From: Anarhynchus alexandrinus
Lineage: Eukaryota; Chordata; Aves; Charadriiformes; Charadriidae
Reading direction: 5' to 3'
NCBI GenBank assembly: GCA_008711295.1
Contig: VUYV01000044.1
Location: forward strand, 5,419,495-5,483,494
Length of the DNA: 64,000 bases
In this document: positions 1 to 16,845 of the stretch, in pieces
Numbering within the stretch: the first letter of the stretch is position 1
Layout: each line of letters opens with the position of its first letter
Notes under the pieces: generated by a model
What the model saw: the letters and a program-made list of their open reading frames with translations, nothing else
Databases searched by the model: none
What the model was told of the DNA's origin: nothing
Program-made: the position numbers and the translations under genes

Positions 1-560
1 CCCGCCGGGCGCTGACCGGGGTCCTAGTGCCCGCGGCACCGCCCGCCGCGCCGCCCCCGCGGCTGCAGGGCCGGCACGGCTCGGTTTGGGGGGCACGGCG
101 GGCTCGGCTCGGTTCGGCTTGGCAAAGCTCGGCTCAGCTCGGTACGGCACGGCTCGACGGGACGGACCGCAGGTCGCTCCGCCCCGCCCGACCCCACGCC
201 GCCCCGCAGCCGCCGCCGCACGGGAGATGCTGGAACCGGACCCTGGCGGGACGGGACGGGACGGGACGGGACCGTGCTCTACCCCCACCCTGCGCGGAGC
301 CGCGGCCGCTAATTACAGCTAATTACAGCCCAGGGGCTGCGGCCGCCCCACCCTGCTCTGGCCCCGGGCAGCCCCCGGAGACGGCCCCGGCCCCGCCGCT
401 GGGCTCCGCGGGCCGCGTTGGGACAGGCCGGGGCGGGCCGGGACAGGGCGGCTCTGTGGGGCCAGTCCGCAGCCGGGGGGGTTCGGGCTGCAGCGGGGGG
501 GTCCGGGCTGCAGCGAGGCCCGGCCACACGCCGTGTCCCAACCTGTGACAAACACGCGTC
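1..560. promoter_or_regulatory. CpG island, possible promoter of the neighbouring gene
   Basis: Very GC- and CpG-rich sequence with degenerate runs built on the word ggctcgg and a GGGAC pentamer array at about 248-272. No convincing coding exon was found on either strand. In human the gene beyond the 3' end of MMP9 is SLC12A5, whose start would fall here on the minus strand; that identity is inference from synteny only. Confidence 0.45.
308..327. promoter_or_regulatory. Tandem TAATTA homeodomain sites
   Basis: Two copies of a ten-base word containing TAATTA (310-315 and 320-325) lie one helical turn apart inside the CpG island. TAATTA is the core site of many homeodomain proteins. Function is inferred from spacing and location only. 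Confidence 0.35.
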
Positions 561-905
561 TCTCACTGCCAGTAGAGAGTCCCGGGGGGGGGCTGGCGGG
601 GTACAGGGGACCCAGGGCTTGGGGGTACCGGGGGGCAGGAGGGGCTCTGGAGGGTGGAGGGGCACAAGGGGCTGCAGGTCGCGGGGGATGTTGGGACCGA
701 GGGACATCCTCCTTGGTGGGACCCAGTGTCCCTTAGGGATCCCAAAGCCCTCAGTAGAAGGGGGAACTTGGCAGCAGCGCCCCTGCCCAGCACCCCCTTC
801 CCCACCGACACTGGCTCTCCAAACCCTGGGGGAAGACGATGCCCCCCAGCCCGGCACCTCGAGGATTTGCCATGCCGTGGTCCCACATGGTTGACAGAGC
901 ACTCG
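561..905. other. Short spacer downstream of MMP9
   Basis: GC-rich sequence between the CpG island and the MMP9 poly(A) region. Nothing recognisable was seen here. Confidence 0.5.
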
Positions 906-928
906 GAGGCAGTGTCCAAAGGATTGTC

Positions 929-934
929 TTTATT
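929..934 (-). terminator. MMP9: MMP9 poly(A) signal
   Basis: AATAAA on the minus strand, about 450 bases past the MMP9 stop codon. The 3' UTR therefore runs from 1379 to roughly 905-915. Confidence 0.8.
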
Positions 935-1379
935 AAAAACAGGCAGATGGAGGTTGGCAGAGTGGGCAGCAGGCAGGACAGAGGCAGAGCCCCACATCCT
1001 TGCCCCAGCCGAGTCCCTGGGCACCAGCTCCCAGCAGAGCCTGGCCCGACCCGACCCCGCTGGCTCAGGAGAAAGACAAAGTCGTTATAAATCCATGTGT
1101 GGTTTGCACCAGGCAAACGCCTCTGCACGGCAGAGCCGGTGCTGGCAGGGTGAGAGTCCTGCTCCCCAGCAGGGGCTCCCCGGGCCGGGCAGCTCCCGAG
1201 GAGCGACCCCAGGACTCCCTGTCCCTTCCTGCTGGGGAGATGGCAAAGCCCCCACCTCATCAGGGGCTGCCCCATGGCCGCAAGACTGTGCGGCCCCCGG
1301 TGCCCCGGGGGATCAGGCTGCGAGACAGGAGCCTGGGGGTTGGCAGCAGTGGGCAGGGAGCAGTGCGCTGGTCTGGTCC

Positions 1380-5484
<4,105 letters not shown>

Positions 5485-5710
5485 GGTGTGGTGATGGCAG
5501 GAGGGCTGTGGCTGTGCCGGGTCCCTGCCGCTCTGCTCTGGGTGCCGCCGGGCTCCCGCTCTTATTTATGGTGTGGGGAGGGCAGTGAGTCACCCTCAGA
5601 CCCCTCAGCGCCGACTCACACTCCTTTCCCACGGTGACTGTGACGAAACGAACACTCAGGCTCCTCCGTTGTCTGCCTTAACTGTTTCATCACCTTGTTT
5701 ACTAAACACT
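5485..5710 (-). promoter_or_regulatory. MMP9: MMP9 proximal promoter: TATA-like box and AP-1 site
   Basis: On the minus strand a TATA-like CATAAATAAG lies at 5561-5570, which would place transcription start near 5535 and give a 5' UTR of about 50 bases. A perfect AP-1 site (TGAGTCA) lies at 5586-5592, just upstream. This mirrors the proximal AP-1 plus weak TATA layout known for mammalian MMP9. A forkhead-like GTTTAC sits at 5697-5702. Sites are read directly; use in the cell is inferred. Confidence 0.6.
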
Positions 5711-6376
5711 CTCGGTCCGTGGCCACGGAAGGCTTGAGGACGGGTGCGAGGGAGAGTGGTGGGGTGGCTGTGCTGGGGCACGGCACAGCCCGGCTGCCAT
5801 GGGGCTGCCCCATGGCGGGGTGGCCGGTGGTGAGGGGCATTGTCCTGACAGCCCCAAAGCCGTGGTGGCAGCGGGGACAGCAGGAGGTCCCAGAGGCCGG
5901 GGGACAGGCTGGGCACTGGGGACCCTGCAACCATGTTGCCACACGGGCTGATGCTGAGCTTGGCCAGGCCAAGGCCGATGCCACCAGAGCCAGACCTGCG
6001 GAGACCTCAGTGGGCACTGGGGCTGCACAGGCAGAGCCGGCAGGAGAGCCCCTGCCCAGAGCCCGGGTGCCTGCAGCCCACCTGCCTGTCAGCCAGACAC
6101 CAGGGCTCAAACCCTCACTGGGGTGCAGCATCCATCCCCATGTCCCCCACCGTGGCTGCATCACCCCCGTAGGGCAGAGCATTTTCAGCACAGGAGGTCC
6201 CCATGGCTCACCCCATGGGTGCCTATAAACCTCACTCGCTGGCAACAGCCTGGCAGAGCCCCATAGAACCAGGGCCAGTGCCTTCCCGGGAGCAGCTCCA
6301 TGCTCGGGGATGCTCCGGCCAGTGCTGTGGGACACGGGGGTGCCCCGTCCTCGCTGCCTGGTGCTCGGCATAGCGC

Positions 6377-6387
6377 TGCTGACTCAG
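6377..6387. promoter_or_regulatory. Distal AP-1/Maf-type site
   Basis: TGCTGACTCAG matches a Maf recognition half plus the AP-1 core TGACTCA, about 850 bases upstream of the inferred MMP9 start. A role in MMP9 induction is plausible but inferred. Confidence 0.35.
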
Positions 6388-6399
6388 GTTCCCACCCAG

Positions 6400-9300
6400 C
6401 ACAGCATAAACCTTGCCATGGGACGGTGTTTTCCGGCTTCTCCCAAAGTGCCGACGCTTGTGGGAACAGGAACGCTGAAGAGGAAAGCAAACAGGGATGA
6501 GGAGCGAGAGGAAAACAGATGGCAGAGTGGAGAGAAAGGCGCAGCGTCAGCCAGGGGAGGCAGGAGGGCCGGTGCAGCCCAGCGACACTGCCCGAGACAC
6601 ATGTCCCAGGACAGGTCCCCCTTCCCCAGCTCTGGCTAAGGGGGACTCCCAGCTCTGCATCACCCCGGGCTCTGGCTGAGTTATGCTGGGGTCGAGCAAG
6701 GCTGCGGTACGGCGAGAGGAGAGAGGCTTCCTTGTGCCTTTGCAGAGGAGCCCCTATGCCCAAGGGAGGGTTCATTCCTGTGTGACCACCACCCATGCAC
6801 ACCAGATAGGCTCACTGAGTGGGCTCGTCACGGGTGTGGGCTCTGCTCTGGACCCCCTCCCTGCCCAGCTGGGGTCCCGCAGCCCCACTCCCAGCCCAGC
6901 CACATGCAGGGGAGCTGCCAAGCGGCGGGTGCCTGGTGCCGGTGGGATGCGGTGCCCGGTGCCAGTTGGATGCAGTGACAGGGCCGTGAGCTGGGAGCGG
7001 GGAGCTCACAGGCAGCACAAGCCCCGCTGGCAGGAAGCGGGGCTGAGAAATCATGGGGTTGCCTCACTCCCCACCACAGTCCTGCAAGAGCAGCCCCACT
7101 TCCTGGGCAGAGGAAGTTGCTCCACAAGCAGCCGCCATCCTGCTCCCCGGTGCGACAAACACGTCCAGCCTGTGGTGCTCACACGCAACCCTCTCCCAGC
7201 AGAACGCAAGCCAGGGACCCCCACAGCCAGGCCGCCCCCACCCCACCCCCCCTCCACAGGGTCCAGCCCACCACCCCTCACCCCTGTGCGTGGCCCAGCT
7301 CTTTGCAAGGCAGGAGTCAGTGTCTTGCAGTGCTCCCTGTCTGGCCAGCAGCCGGGGAAAGGACAGGACTCTACCAAGGCACCCTGAGGCCCCCACTGCA
7401 GCTGATGGCTCCTGAGGGGCGCGGGGAGCAGGCACCACTCCATGTCCTCCACTCTCCAGCCTGCCAGGACCTCAGCCCGCAACGCACAGAGCTGGTGCCA
7501 GAGCTGGATGCAAAAGCATCCCTGGGAGGATGCACCCCTGGGACAGCCAGTCGAGGGGACGTCTGATACAGGCATCAGGGTGCAGAGAGGGGAACCAGAT
7601 CTGGCTCTGGCCTCCCTGGCGCTGTGGCAGATCCCTGGGCCTTTCCCATGCTATTCCCATCTCTCGTTTCTGCCGCTTGCAAGAGCCGCAGCTCCCACAG
7701 CCTGGGCACACCGCCACGGCACCGCCTGCACCATCACAGCACCATTCGCACCACACCACACTGCCTGCGGCACCCCTGAGGGCAGAACCACATCCCAGCA
7801 GAGCAGAGCAGCACTGGCAGGGACAGGGCTTGGAGCAAGCGATGGCAGGAGGAGCCAAGAGCCAGGGCCCTACACACCACACAGCCCATCCCAGTAAGCC
7901 CACGCTTGCCCAGCCCCGGCTGGCTCCGGGGTGCACCGGCGGGTCTGTGGCCAACAGCCCCGAGCATCCTCAAGCCGGGCAGCTGGAGTCCTGGCAGGGG
8001 GCTGACGGCCGCAGCTCTGCACCCCAGTCCGGCCTCTCCCACTGACTCACAGCCCTGCTCACCAGCTTCCTCCTGGCACTGGCCTGGGGGAATTTCTGAT
8101 GACTCTCTGGAGGCTCCTCAGGGAGCAGGGGCAGGGCCAGGGCAGCAGGGAATCCCCCACGTCTGGCAGCACCGGCAGCCTCAGAGCTGGGCACGGGAAC
8201 TCCACGGGGACAGGCTCGGTGCTGCCAGCACAAACCTCGAAGGCAGCCCTGGTCCCATGTGGGGCCAGGCTGGGGAGCTGGGGCAAGGCACGGGTCCCTC
8301 GGCATGGGCACAAGCAGGGAGATGCTCGGGGCAGCTGCTGTTGCTGGTGGGAGAGAAGGGCGGTGGGGAGCACGGGCAGTGCAGCAGGCAGCAGAGGACT
8401 TCTGGCTGCCAGGGACCCCAAGAGCATGTGGGTGCTGTGCCCAGCCCGCATCTGCCCCCGGGCACCGTTTACACTCAGAGCCCCTGTAAGGACGAAGAAT
8501 GTGGAAAAACCCATGTGGACATCCTCCATCCCAGCCAGCTGCCCGAGCCACGAGGCTGTCTGTCACCACCGCCACTGCCGAAAGGGGAAGGAACAGCCAC
8601 CGCAGCCCCTTCCTACACACTTACTCATGGCTGCCCTCATGCAGGCGGCCACTGGGTCTGGGACCCTGGCTGGGGCCGGACGCCTGCCTGGTTCCCTGCT
8701 GGTGGGGAGGCAGCAGCCGTGCCTGGGGCAGAGGCTGGCGGGATGTGTCGGCACCTTGGCCAGGCTGCAGATCTCCATCCGGGAGGTGCTGGCTGGGCCA
8801 GCAGCGAGGTTTGGGGGGGCTGGACGGAGCCGGGTCTGGACCCTCCACAGCTCCATTCCCCCAGCGAGCAGGGTTGAGGCCAGCCAGGGAGAGAGCACAA
8901 CAACAGCTGGCCAGGGAAGAGATACGACAGCCGCGGCCATGGGGTGCACCAAGGTGGCAAAGGTGGCGGGAGAGCCAAGGAGCAGGGGGACAAGGGGACA
9001 CCTGGCTGCCACAGTTGCTGCCTCACACCTGGGAGCCCAAAGATCCAGGCATGGGACAGAAGGGATGCGGGAGCGAAGGGCAGGCCCAGGCGTGTGGACG
9101 GCATCAGACGCCCTCCTGGCGCGAGGAGCCAGGGAAGAGCGCGGCAGAGGGGAAGCGGGGCAGGAGGGAGTCAGCATCTTGTGCGGGTGAGACAGCGCTG
9201 GGTTGGGAAGAGCACAGCGTCAACCGCCGTGGGGAAGCACGGCCCGTGCAGAGGGCAGGGAGCTGCTTGGACCTCTCAGCTGCCACACACAGTACCAGCG

Positions 9301-12300
9301 CCACGGCCACCGCGGCAGAGCCAGATTCCCTGGCTGGCAGGCAGGGCACCGGTGTGTGGTCCCAGCCAAGCCACGCAGCCACAGCTGCCAGCCCCACAAC
9401 CTCGAGCTGCAGTGCCCCGAGTCCAGCCCTGCTCCCGTCCCATGGGCTCTGCGGCAACCCATGCCCAGGGAGCAGAGCTGCCACCCGTGTGCCAGCTGCC
9501 CCGGCCAGCACCAGTCCCAGGCACGGCGACACTTGGCACGGGAGTGAGACCAAAGGCAGCAGGAGCAACTCTGCGTCAGAGGCTTGGAAGCCCCATTGCA
9601 AGGGCTCAAGGGCTCCAGACAGAAACAACATTCCTGCACACGCTTCCCGTATCTGCTGCCGCGACACCAGGCTGCACGTGGGCTGGGATCGCATCCTCCA
9701 GCTGGGCCCAGGACCCTTCTTGGCAAACCGCACTGCATGCCACGGCCCCACAGCGCTCCCAGCACTGCTGGTCCCTGGTCCCACACCTCTTCCCCGCCTG
9801 CCCAATGCTCCACGGATGCACCTGCTTGTCTCCCTGCCTGTCCCTGCCAGACCCTGCCTGTTCCTTGCCTCACCTGGGGAACTCCCCACCTCCTCAACAC
9901 CACCTTCTTGTGAATCCTTTGCTGCCATTTACCCAGGCAGGAGGCGGCGTCCTGCCCCCCAGCCCCGGTGCTGCTGCTCTCTGCAGCCTCTTGTCTGGGT
10001 GAGGATGACGCAGCCGGTGTCAGCCGGGCGGATCGCCTCCACCCTGCAGGCACTGAAACCAGCAGCACTCCAGTTTCATCACTCAGCAGCACCGATCCCA
10101 GCTGCAAACCACAAATGACGGATCCCCTCTGGCTGTCACACTGGCTCCAGGCACCCAGGTGGGTGGCACAGTCACCTCCCCACCTCAGGCTGGGACATCC
10201 CCCTTCCACACCTTCCCAGGCCCCTTCCCACCGTCTCTTCCAGTCCCACAGGGATGCTGGAGCAGGAATCTTCCACCCAGTGCTCTGCTCATCCAGGCAC
10301 CAGGGCTGGCAGCAGGCACAGCGGCACAACCTGTGTCGAGGCAGCCGGGCAGCCTCCCTGCCAGACACAGCCATGCCAATGCTGGGAGGGGACCCAGCAC
10401 CTCACAGACCCCCATGCAGAGCTGTCACTGTGCAGCACAACCCCTGTGCTCACCGGTGCCGTGGGATGGAGAGGAAACCACGCTCCTGTTTGCTGGGAAG
10501 CCCGCAAGGTGGGAAATCCAGGAAGGGTTTGAACAAACAAGTCAGCCTCTGGTAGAGACCTCCGAAATTGCCTTGGTATTCAATCCAGAGGGAAAACAGC
10601 CCAGACTGTCCCATCTGCTGGAAAGTGGCATGAAGAGCCCGGCAGCCCCAGGTAGCCCCGGGGCCATAGGAAAGGAGTGCAAGAGCTCCAAACGCCGCAG
10701 GGCTCTTGATGTGTTTCATGACTTACTTTGCTGTAAACTTATTCCCCATCCCTTGAACCTCATCCCATCTCAGCTTTTGCCTCTGGCTTTGACCAACTTT
10801 TGTTTTACCAAACTTTCCCCGCCCGCCAGGAGCGAGAGCACGGTGCCTTCAGGCACACGAGACCGGGACTGCCCTGGCTCCCACGGGCTGCATGGGGCAA
10901 CACCGAGACTTTGTCACCTGCGGTGGCTTTGGGAAGGGGTGCCCACAGGCAGCTCTGCTGCTGTCATCACCTCAGCCAACTGGGGCTGTCCCCTCTGGGG
11001 TGATCTGCAGGATCAGGCCCGCAGAGGCCACCTCTTGCACCCCACAGGGGTAAGGCAGGGCCAGCAAGAGACCTGGGCAGGATGGGGCTGGGTGGCTGCA
11101 GGCTCCTTGAGGCACAGCTGCTGCACGGGACCGTCAGCCAGCACGGCACAGCATGGGTGGGCAGTGCTTTGTTCCCCGGCGGTGAGACGGGCACAGCAGC
11201 TGCCTGCTAAAACGGGAAGAGCAGCAATTGTGACAATGACGATGAACCTGTCCGGCACGCGAAGGGGACAATGCGGCGCCAGGAACTCGCCGGCTGTCAG
11301 CGACGAAGCGGCTCAGGAATAAGAAGCGGGGGTTTGTAGAAGGTGAAATATGGGCAAAACTGGTTGTATTTAATTGTAAACTACAAGAAGCAGAAGGAAG
11401 AGTGGTAGATGCAACATGCTTGGATTTCAGTAAAACATTTGACAACTGTTCTAACGCTTGCTGCCAAATTAATTCAGAGAGGCTCAGTTGTCAACACAGG
11501 CATATGGACAAAACCCAGGCAGCCCGGGGAATGGCAAACGGCCTGGCCGTCAGCCGGGGAGCTGCCGGGGCTGCACGACCCTTGGGGCCTTTTAAAACCT
11601 CTCCTGCAGGCACCAGTGCCACAGGAGGGGAGGAGGGCAGCCACCGGGCTGTGGGAGCACTGAGCACAGAGCAAGCTGTGTGCTGCCAGAGGAGGAGAAG
11701 GGCTGGAGAGCACCCAGGCGAGAGCCACCAGCCCTTCGGGAACTGCCATGCCCCAAGCACCACGGGCGCATTCGAACACCTCATGGTAGAGAGCAGCCCT
11801 GCAGCCTGCTCGCTTGGTCCTGGGGTCTGGTGACCCCCTTCCATGGGGCAGGGGGGACTGACCAGACCAACACCACACCCGGTCACTGCCCGGTGGGGCT
11901 CAGGACTGCCGCTGTGTGAGAGCTGCAGGGCCCCTCTGGCCTCCGAGGGGGTCCGGCCACAGGCAGGGCTGTGGGGCTGGCACAGGCGGGGAGCCGCCAC
12001 GGCAGCGCCGGGGTACCGAGCTCCCGAGCTCCATGGGTGCTCGGCAGGGTGAAGCCCTGCACAGGCGATGAGCACAGGCGACGGGAACGGTCCTGCACAG
12101 CATGTGTTTAAGGCCTCTGGGGCCCTGCTACACACACAGTTCTCCTGCCCACCTTGTTTATTTTACTTATATTTCAGTAATTTGCTGATTACCCTTTTTT
12201 AACTAACCAGCACTGATGAATCAGCAGCACAGGAGAGGGTGGAAGCCAGCGGCCTTGGACCATGGCTCCGAGGTCTCAGGTTCTGGGAAGGAAGCCACAG

Positions 12301-15300
12301 GATCCCTCTAGAAAGGGAAAAAAAACAACCAGCAGCAGCACTTCTGGCAGGCGAGGAGGGGCCAGGCAGGGCCGCAGCCGCGGCTGTTTGCATTTCAGCA
12401 GCTCCAAACACATCCTGGAAAGGCCGTCAATGGTCTCGAAGCCCTGCGGGAACGGCAGCCATGGCTCTGACCCGGGCACAAGACGAGACACACGGGACAG
12501 GCAGCATATGGCACAGCTCAGTGCCACCATCGCTCCAGCGTGCATGCAGGACGGCGGGCACGGACAGCCCAGGAGGCAGCAGGACACAAGGAGGGCACCC
12601 TCAGGCAGGCAGGAACACCCAGCAGAGTGGTAGCAGGGGTGCCGGCAGGCAGCTGGGCTGTACACTCCATTCAGAGCCAGCCCAGCCACGCAGCACTGCC
12701 TTGCCCCGAGGAGAGCCCCTCCGTGCCCACAGCACAGCCATTGGCAGCACCTCCTGGTCCGGCCGGTCTTGGCACACCCCAGGGCCAGCGAACCACCTCC
12801 TGCCAAGGGAAGCTTGAGAGGATATAAGTGGCCTCGCCACAGGCTTTCGTCGGCTCCTCCGAGCCCCTGGGGAGCAGCTGGGAGTGGCTCCTGCCTGTCT
12901 CGGGAGTGCCCTGCCTGAGCCCAAGGGTGGCATTACAGCCGAGGCCACGGGTTCAGCCGCAGCCTTGGTGGCCACAGAAGACAGAGCATTATCCTATGAC
13001 ACTCCCACCCGCGCCAGCACCCTGCGAAGCGGCGATCCCAGCAGCAACAGCCAGCCCCAGAGGGAGGCTGCTCCCCACAGAACCACCAGTGGCCCAGCAA
13101 GCCCAGGGCACACACCACAGGGACCAGTGGTGCCCGTCGGGAAGCTATCCCAGCTCGCTGCCATCCCAGCACAGAGCAATCCCCCAGGAGAGCCCCAGGC
13201 GCCTTCCTTCAGGAGCCGCTGTTGCTGGGAAGGAGCTGAGTGGTGAAGCAATCTGGTGTGAAGAAAAACCCATTTCCTGCAGCAAGGGCTGTTTTGCTCA
13301 ACGTTTTACAAAATGTGCTGATGCAACTGCCCTTCCCAGGTGGGATATAAATATGAGCCTGGTTGATGTGGATTAATGCCCTGCAGCTACACAAACATAA
13401 CCAGCAATGTTTTCTTTAAAAAGAAAAAAGGAAACAAGGAGGAACAAACAGCACAGACGACAAAATCACTAACTGTGGAAATCCGGGGGCTCGGGTTGCA
13501 GGGAGGCTGGAGGGGCACAGCCCTGGGCACCATGCTCAGCACAAGCCACCACCTATTCTGGGATGCTGACTGAAGCCATTAGCTCCTGGAGAAGCTATTG
13601 GGGGAGCAGGACAAACCCACAAGGCAGGTCAGCACAGTGAACAAACTGCCGCTGGTGATGGGGCAGACCAGTGCGGCCGAGGAGGGACGGCAAGAGCAGG
13701 ACCCCAACCAGAGTCGCTCGATCGGTGGACTCTCGCCCTGCCCTGAGCAGCAGCTTGTCTGGCTGTAGCTCCTTCCAAGAGCTGTATCCAGGCTGGAAAA
13801 TGTGGAGCTGGGAAACCTTCCACTGCCTGGGACAGCCTGTCAGTGCAGTTGATCAACCAGCCTGTTAAAAATCAGCTTTGTATCCCGCTTGAGTCTTATC
13901 TCTTTATTCTCCAGGCAAAAGCATTTGTGTTGTCTTCTCAGCCTGTTCCCCAAAGGCCTTTAACCTGGCGCTCCCCCTGCTAAGGTATTTGGACACACAT
14001 CCAATGCGTGCCGCATCCATTTTTGGATTCTCTTAAGCCTCTTGCCGAGATGTCTTTGTTTTCTTTGGCCCTGAAATGATTTCAGTCATGGAGACCGCAA
14101 TGGCAGAGCATTATCAGAGAGGAGCTGTGCCTCCAGGGCAGAGCACGGGAGCTGTGCTTTGCCTGGCTTGGAAATTCTCCGCTCACCCCTGCTCAGGGGC
14201 ATGCAGTATTTTTAAAAATAGCAGGTTACCCATCTCAGCAAAGCTCCCGCTGGTACAATCCTTTGAGACAGAGGACATAGGGAATCTCTGCAGGGTAACA
14301 GGGAAGCTTTAAGAAACTTTCTATCAATCGAGCCAGCATCAGGAGGGTCCACACTAGCCCCAGAGGCTCCCAGAGGTCAGGCTGCTTTGCTCTGGAACCA
14401 TCAGAAACATGGACCTTCCCCAAGAGGGAGCACATGCCCACAGAGCTGGCCCCATAGCTGGTCACAGACAGCACCAGGCTCCCTGGCAAGACTACAGAGA
14501 TAGGACATCAGAGAGGGGACACTGCCCACAGGAGCCCCCCACATCCTCCCTGGCTCCACTTCCCACCCAGCAACTGTGGAGCTATGCAGGATTGCTTTAA
14601 AAAGGAGCAATGGGGGAAAAAAAAAAACAACCCCTCAGTCTCTCTTAGCCTCTGGCACGACAGTGATCGCAGCAGCCGGCTGCACACAGGGACTGAGCAC
14701 CCAAGCCACTGGCACACAGTGCTGCTGCAGCAGGAGCGCTCATGCAGCCAGCCCCTTCTCAGCTCACGCCAGCCCAGGGATGGATTTCACTGATGCTGTT
14801 GCCCTGTGATAGACGAGGGCATAAACCTTTCAAGGATGTATTTAATTAGCTTGAAAAAGAGCCGGAAGATGCAGGCGCACCACACTGGCAGTTCAGCAGC
14901 AGCTCCTCTGCTGCCTCTACTGACAGGGCCTCTGGGAAGCCTCACCAGAGGCAGGAGGTGCTGGACAGACACGAGGGACCCGCACAGCCCCATGGAGGAG
15001 CTCCAGGCCAAGGAGGGATGAATCCAGCCACCGCCCTCCTTGTCCTGGACCAGAAGCACCACCGCCAAATGACGCAGAGTACTGATCCAGCCCACCCTGC
15101 TCATCCACCACCCATCCACTTGGATTTCTGGCAGGCTAACTCCACACTCGCAGACTGTGCCAGATGAGACACTGTCCTTCTGCAGCTGGCACCACGTCAG
15201 CTCTGTACCGGCCGTTCTGGCCAGTGAGACAATACAACTGCCTGCCCAGACCTGCTCTGGACAGAGCCGCACTGCGGGCTGACTCAGTCCTAGTGGCCCC

Positions 15301-16180
15301 GGGACCCGTCCGGGATGCTAAGCCTTGGTCCCCTCACTCAGCCAGCACACCCCTTCCACAGGGACTGAGCAGCCAGGTTGAGCCCAAACATGTCCCAGCC
15401 TCAAAAGAACACAAGCACGACATGGCTGCCTGCCTGCCAAAAAAAAAATGGGACAGACGCGTTCTCAGTAAAGCACTGCAACATGAGAAAACATCAGTGA
15501 GAGCAAGGAGCCACCCAAGCCAGGGGTTCATTAAAGACATCAGCACAGAGCAGGGGCTGGCTGGGCCAGGGGCCATCCCTGCACTCCTTCCATAGCTGAA
15601 CTCAACTGGAGGAGACAGTACACTAACATGCTCGACGGCGCTGCTGGATGTGCCAGCAAAGCCTCACTACCTGCAGCGTGCTGGGAGCCCTTGGCCAGAC
15701 CGGAGCAGCCCCCAGCTTGTGCAGCTCGAGCACAGGCACTGGAGGTGCTGTCAGCAGCCAGTGCAGCTGGCCAGGCCTGCCAAACCAGGTGCCCATCACC
15801 ATCTGTGCCATTGGTGTAAACCAACGCAAATGACGGTTTGGTTAGGAAGAAAACAGAGGAAGATGGCTATTGTTCAGCTGCAGAACTGCCACAAGAGGCA
15901 AATTTGGCTTCTCTGAGACAGAGCAAGCCTACAGCACTTGTCAGGCACCATTCCCACACTGGAGAACAGAGGGAAAAAGTGCTTAACAGTCTGAGACTGT
16001 GCGGCCACCGAGGCCAATCACGGTAAGGCCCCCAGGCTCCCCAGGGAAGGGCACAGAGGCCCCCACAGCTCGGCCAGGGCCAGTCCGGGGAATGGCGGCT
16101 CCAGCTGGGTCCACACAAGCGACCACGAACCGCGCCGGGCTCCGTGCCTACCGCAGGCTATAGAAAGGGAGCCGGAGCAC
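6400..16180. other. Intergenic sequence between MMP9 and ZNF335
   Basis: About 10 kb between the two divergent genes. No open frame with recognisable domains or coherent splice structure was found. The first half is GC-rich and stop-poor by composition; about 13.2-16.0 kb is more AT-balanced. Apart from one LINE fragment near 11.4 kb I see nothing specific. Regulatory elements for MMP9 are likely but cannot be pinpointed by eye. Confidence 0.6.
11340..11470 (+). mobile_element. Remnant of a non-LTR retrotransposon (CR1-like) reverse transcriptase
   Basis: Translation near 11402-11450 reads VDATCLDFSKTFDN, resembling the reverse-transcriptase motif of CR1/LINE elements (usually LDFSKAFD). The frame closes quickly on both sides, so this is an old inactive fragment. 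The family assignment is tentative because only one motif is preserved. Confidence 0.45.
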
Positions 16181-16186
16181 CAGGGC

Positions 16187-16377
16187 TCACAGCACCACCC
16201 GAGATGCGGCCGCCGGCTGGGGGGACGCACCACCGCGATAGGGCCAGGCCGGGCGGGGGCCAGTCGGTACCACAGAGCCCCCACGGCGGGATGAGGCTCC
16301 GACTGGGGACCGCGAGGGAATCGCAGGGCGCAGCCAACGCGGCTGAGCCGAGAGCGAAGCGACCGGACTCGGACTCA

Positions 16378-16409
<32 letters not shown>

Positions 16410-16845
16410 TCTGCACAGGCTACTGCAACTTCCGCTTCCGCCTTCTCGTCACGTGACGGGCGCAACCCGGCGCGACGCCGACGCTCAGGGCCCGGGCGCC
16501 GCTTCGTGACGCCATCACGCAGTGTCAGAGCACCTTCTCCATGATCCCTCCGCGGAGAAAGTAGTACCCCGGCGGGGCGCTGAGACCTCCCCTAGCCCGC
16601 GGGCGGCGGGCGGCACCGCTCGGTGCCGGGAGGCAGCGGCGGCGGCCGGAGCGAGGAGCGCTTTCCCGTGGTGGCGAGCACCCCGGGCGAGGCGGGGCGC
16701 CGGGGTAAGTAGTCCCGGCGCGGGGCCCGCGCGGCCGTACCACTGCGCGGAGCGAGGGCGGGGGGGCATGGCGGCCGCTGGGATGCCGGCTCCGGCGGAG
16801 GCGCGGTGGGGCCGCGGCAGGCAGGGTGAGAGCGCGGGCCGGTGG
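16187..16845 (+). promoter_or_regulatory. ZNF335: ZNF335 CpG-island promoter and probable non-coding first exon
   Basis: CpG-dense sequence with a (CCCGAG)n hexamer run at 16381-16408, tandem ETS-like cttccg words near 16430, and the palindrome GTCACGTGAC at 16448-16457 (bHLH-zip E-box). A strong donor (CGG followed by GTAAGT) at 16704/16705 probably ends a non-coding exon 1 that splices to the exon starting at 17209. The assembly gap prevents certainty. Confidence 0.55.

Noticed and set aside
1..560. SLC12A5 first coding exon
   Set aside because: No frame resembling the KCC2 N-terminus was found; only a CpG island is supported.
8499..10118. 539-codon open frame on the plus strand
   Set aside because: Composition-driven frame in intergenic DNA with overlapping long frames in other phases; no recognisable motif.
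11402..11450. Reverse-transcriptase-like LDFSKTFD segment as a possible intact retroelement
   Set aside because: Only one motif survives and stops flank it; kept as a LINE remnant, not a gene.
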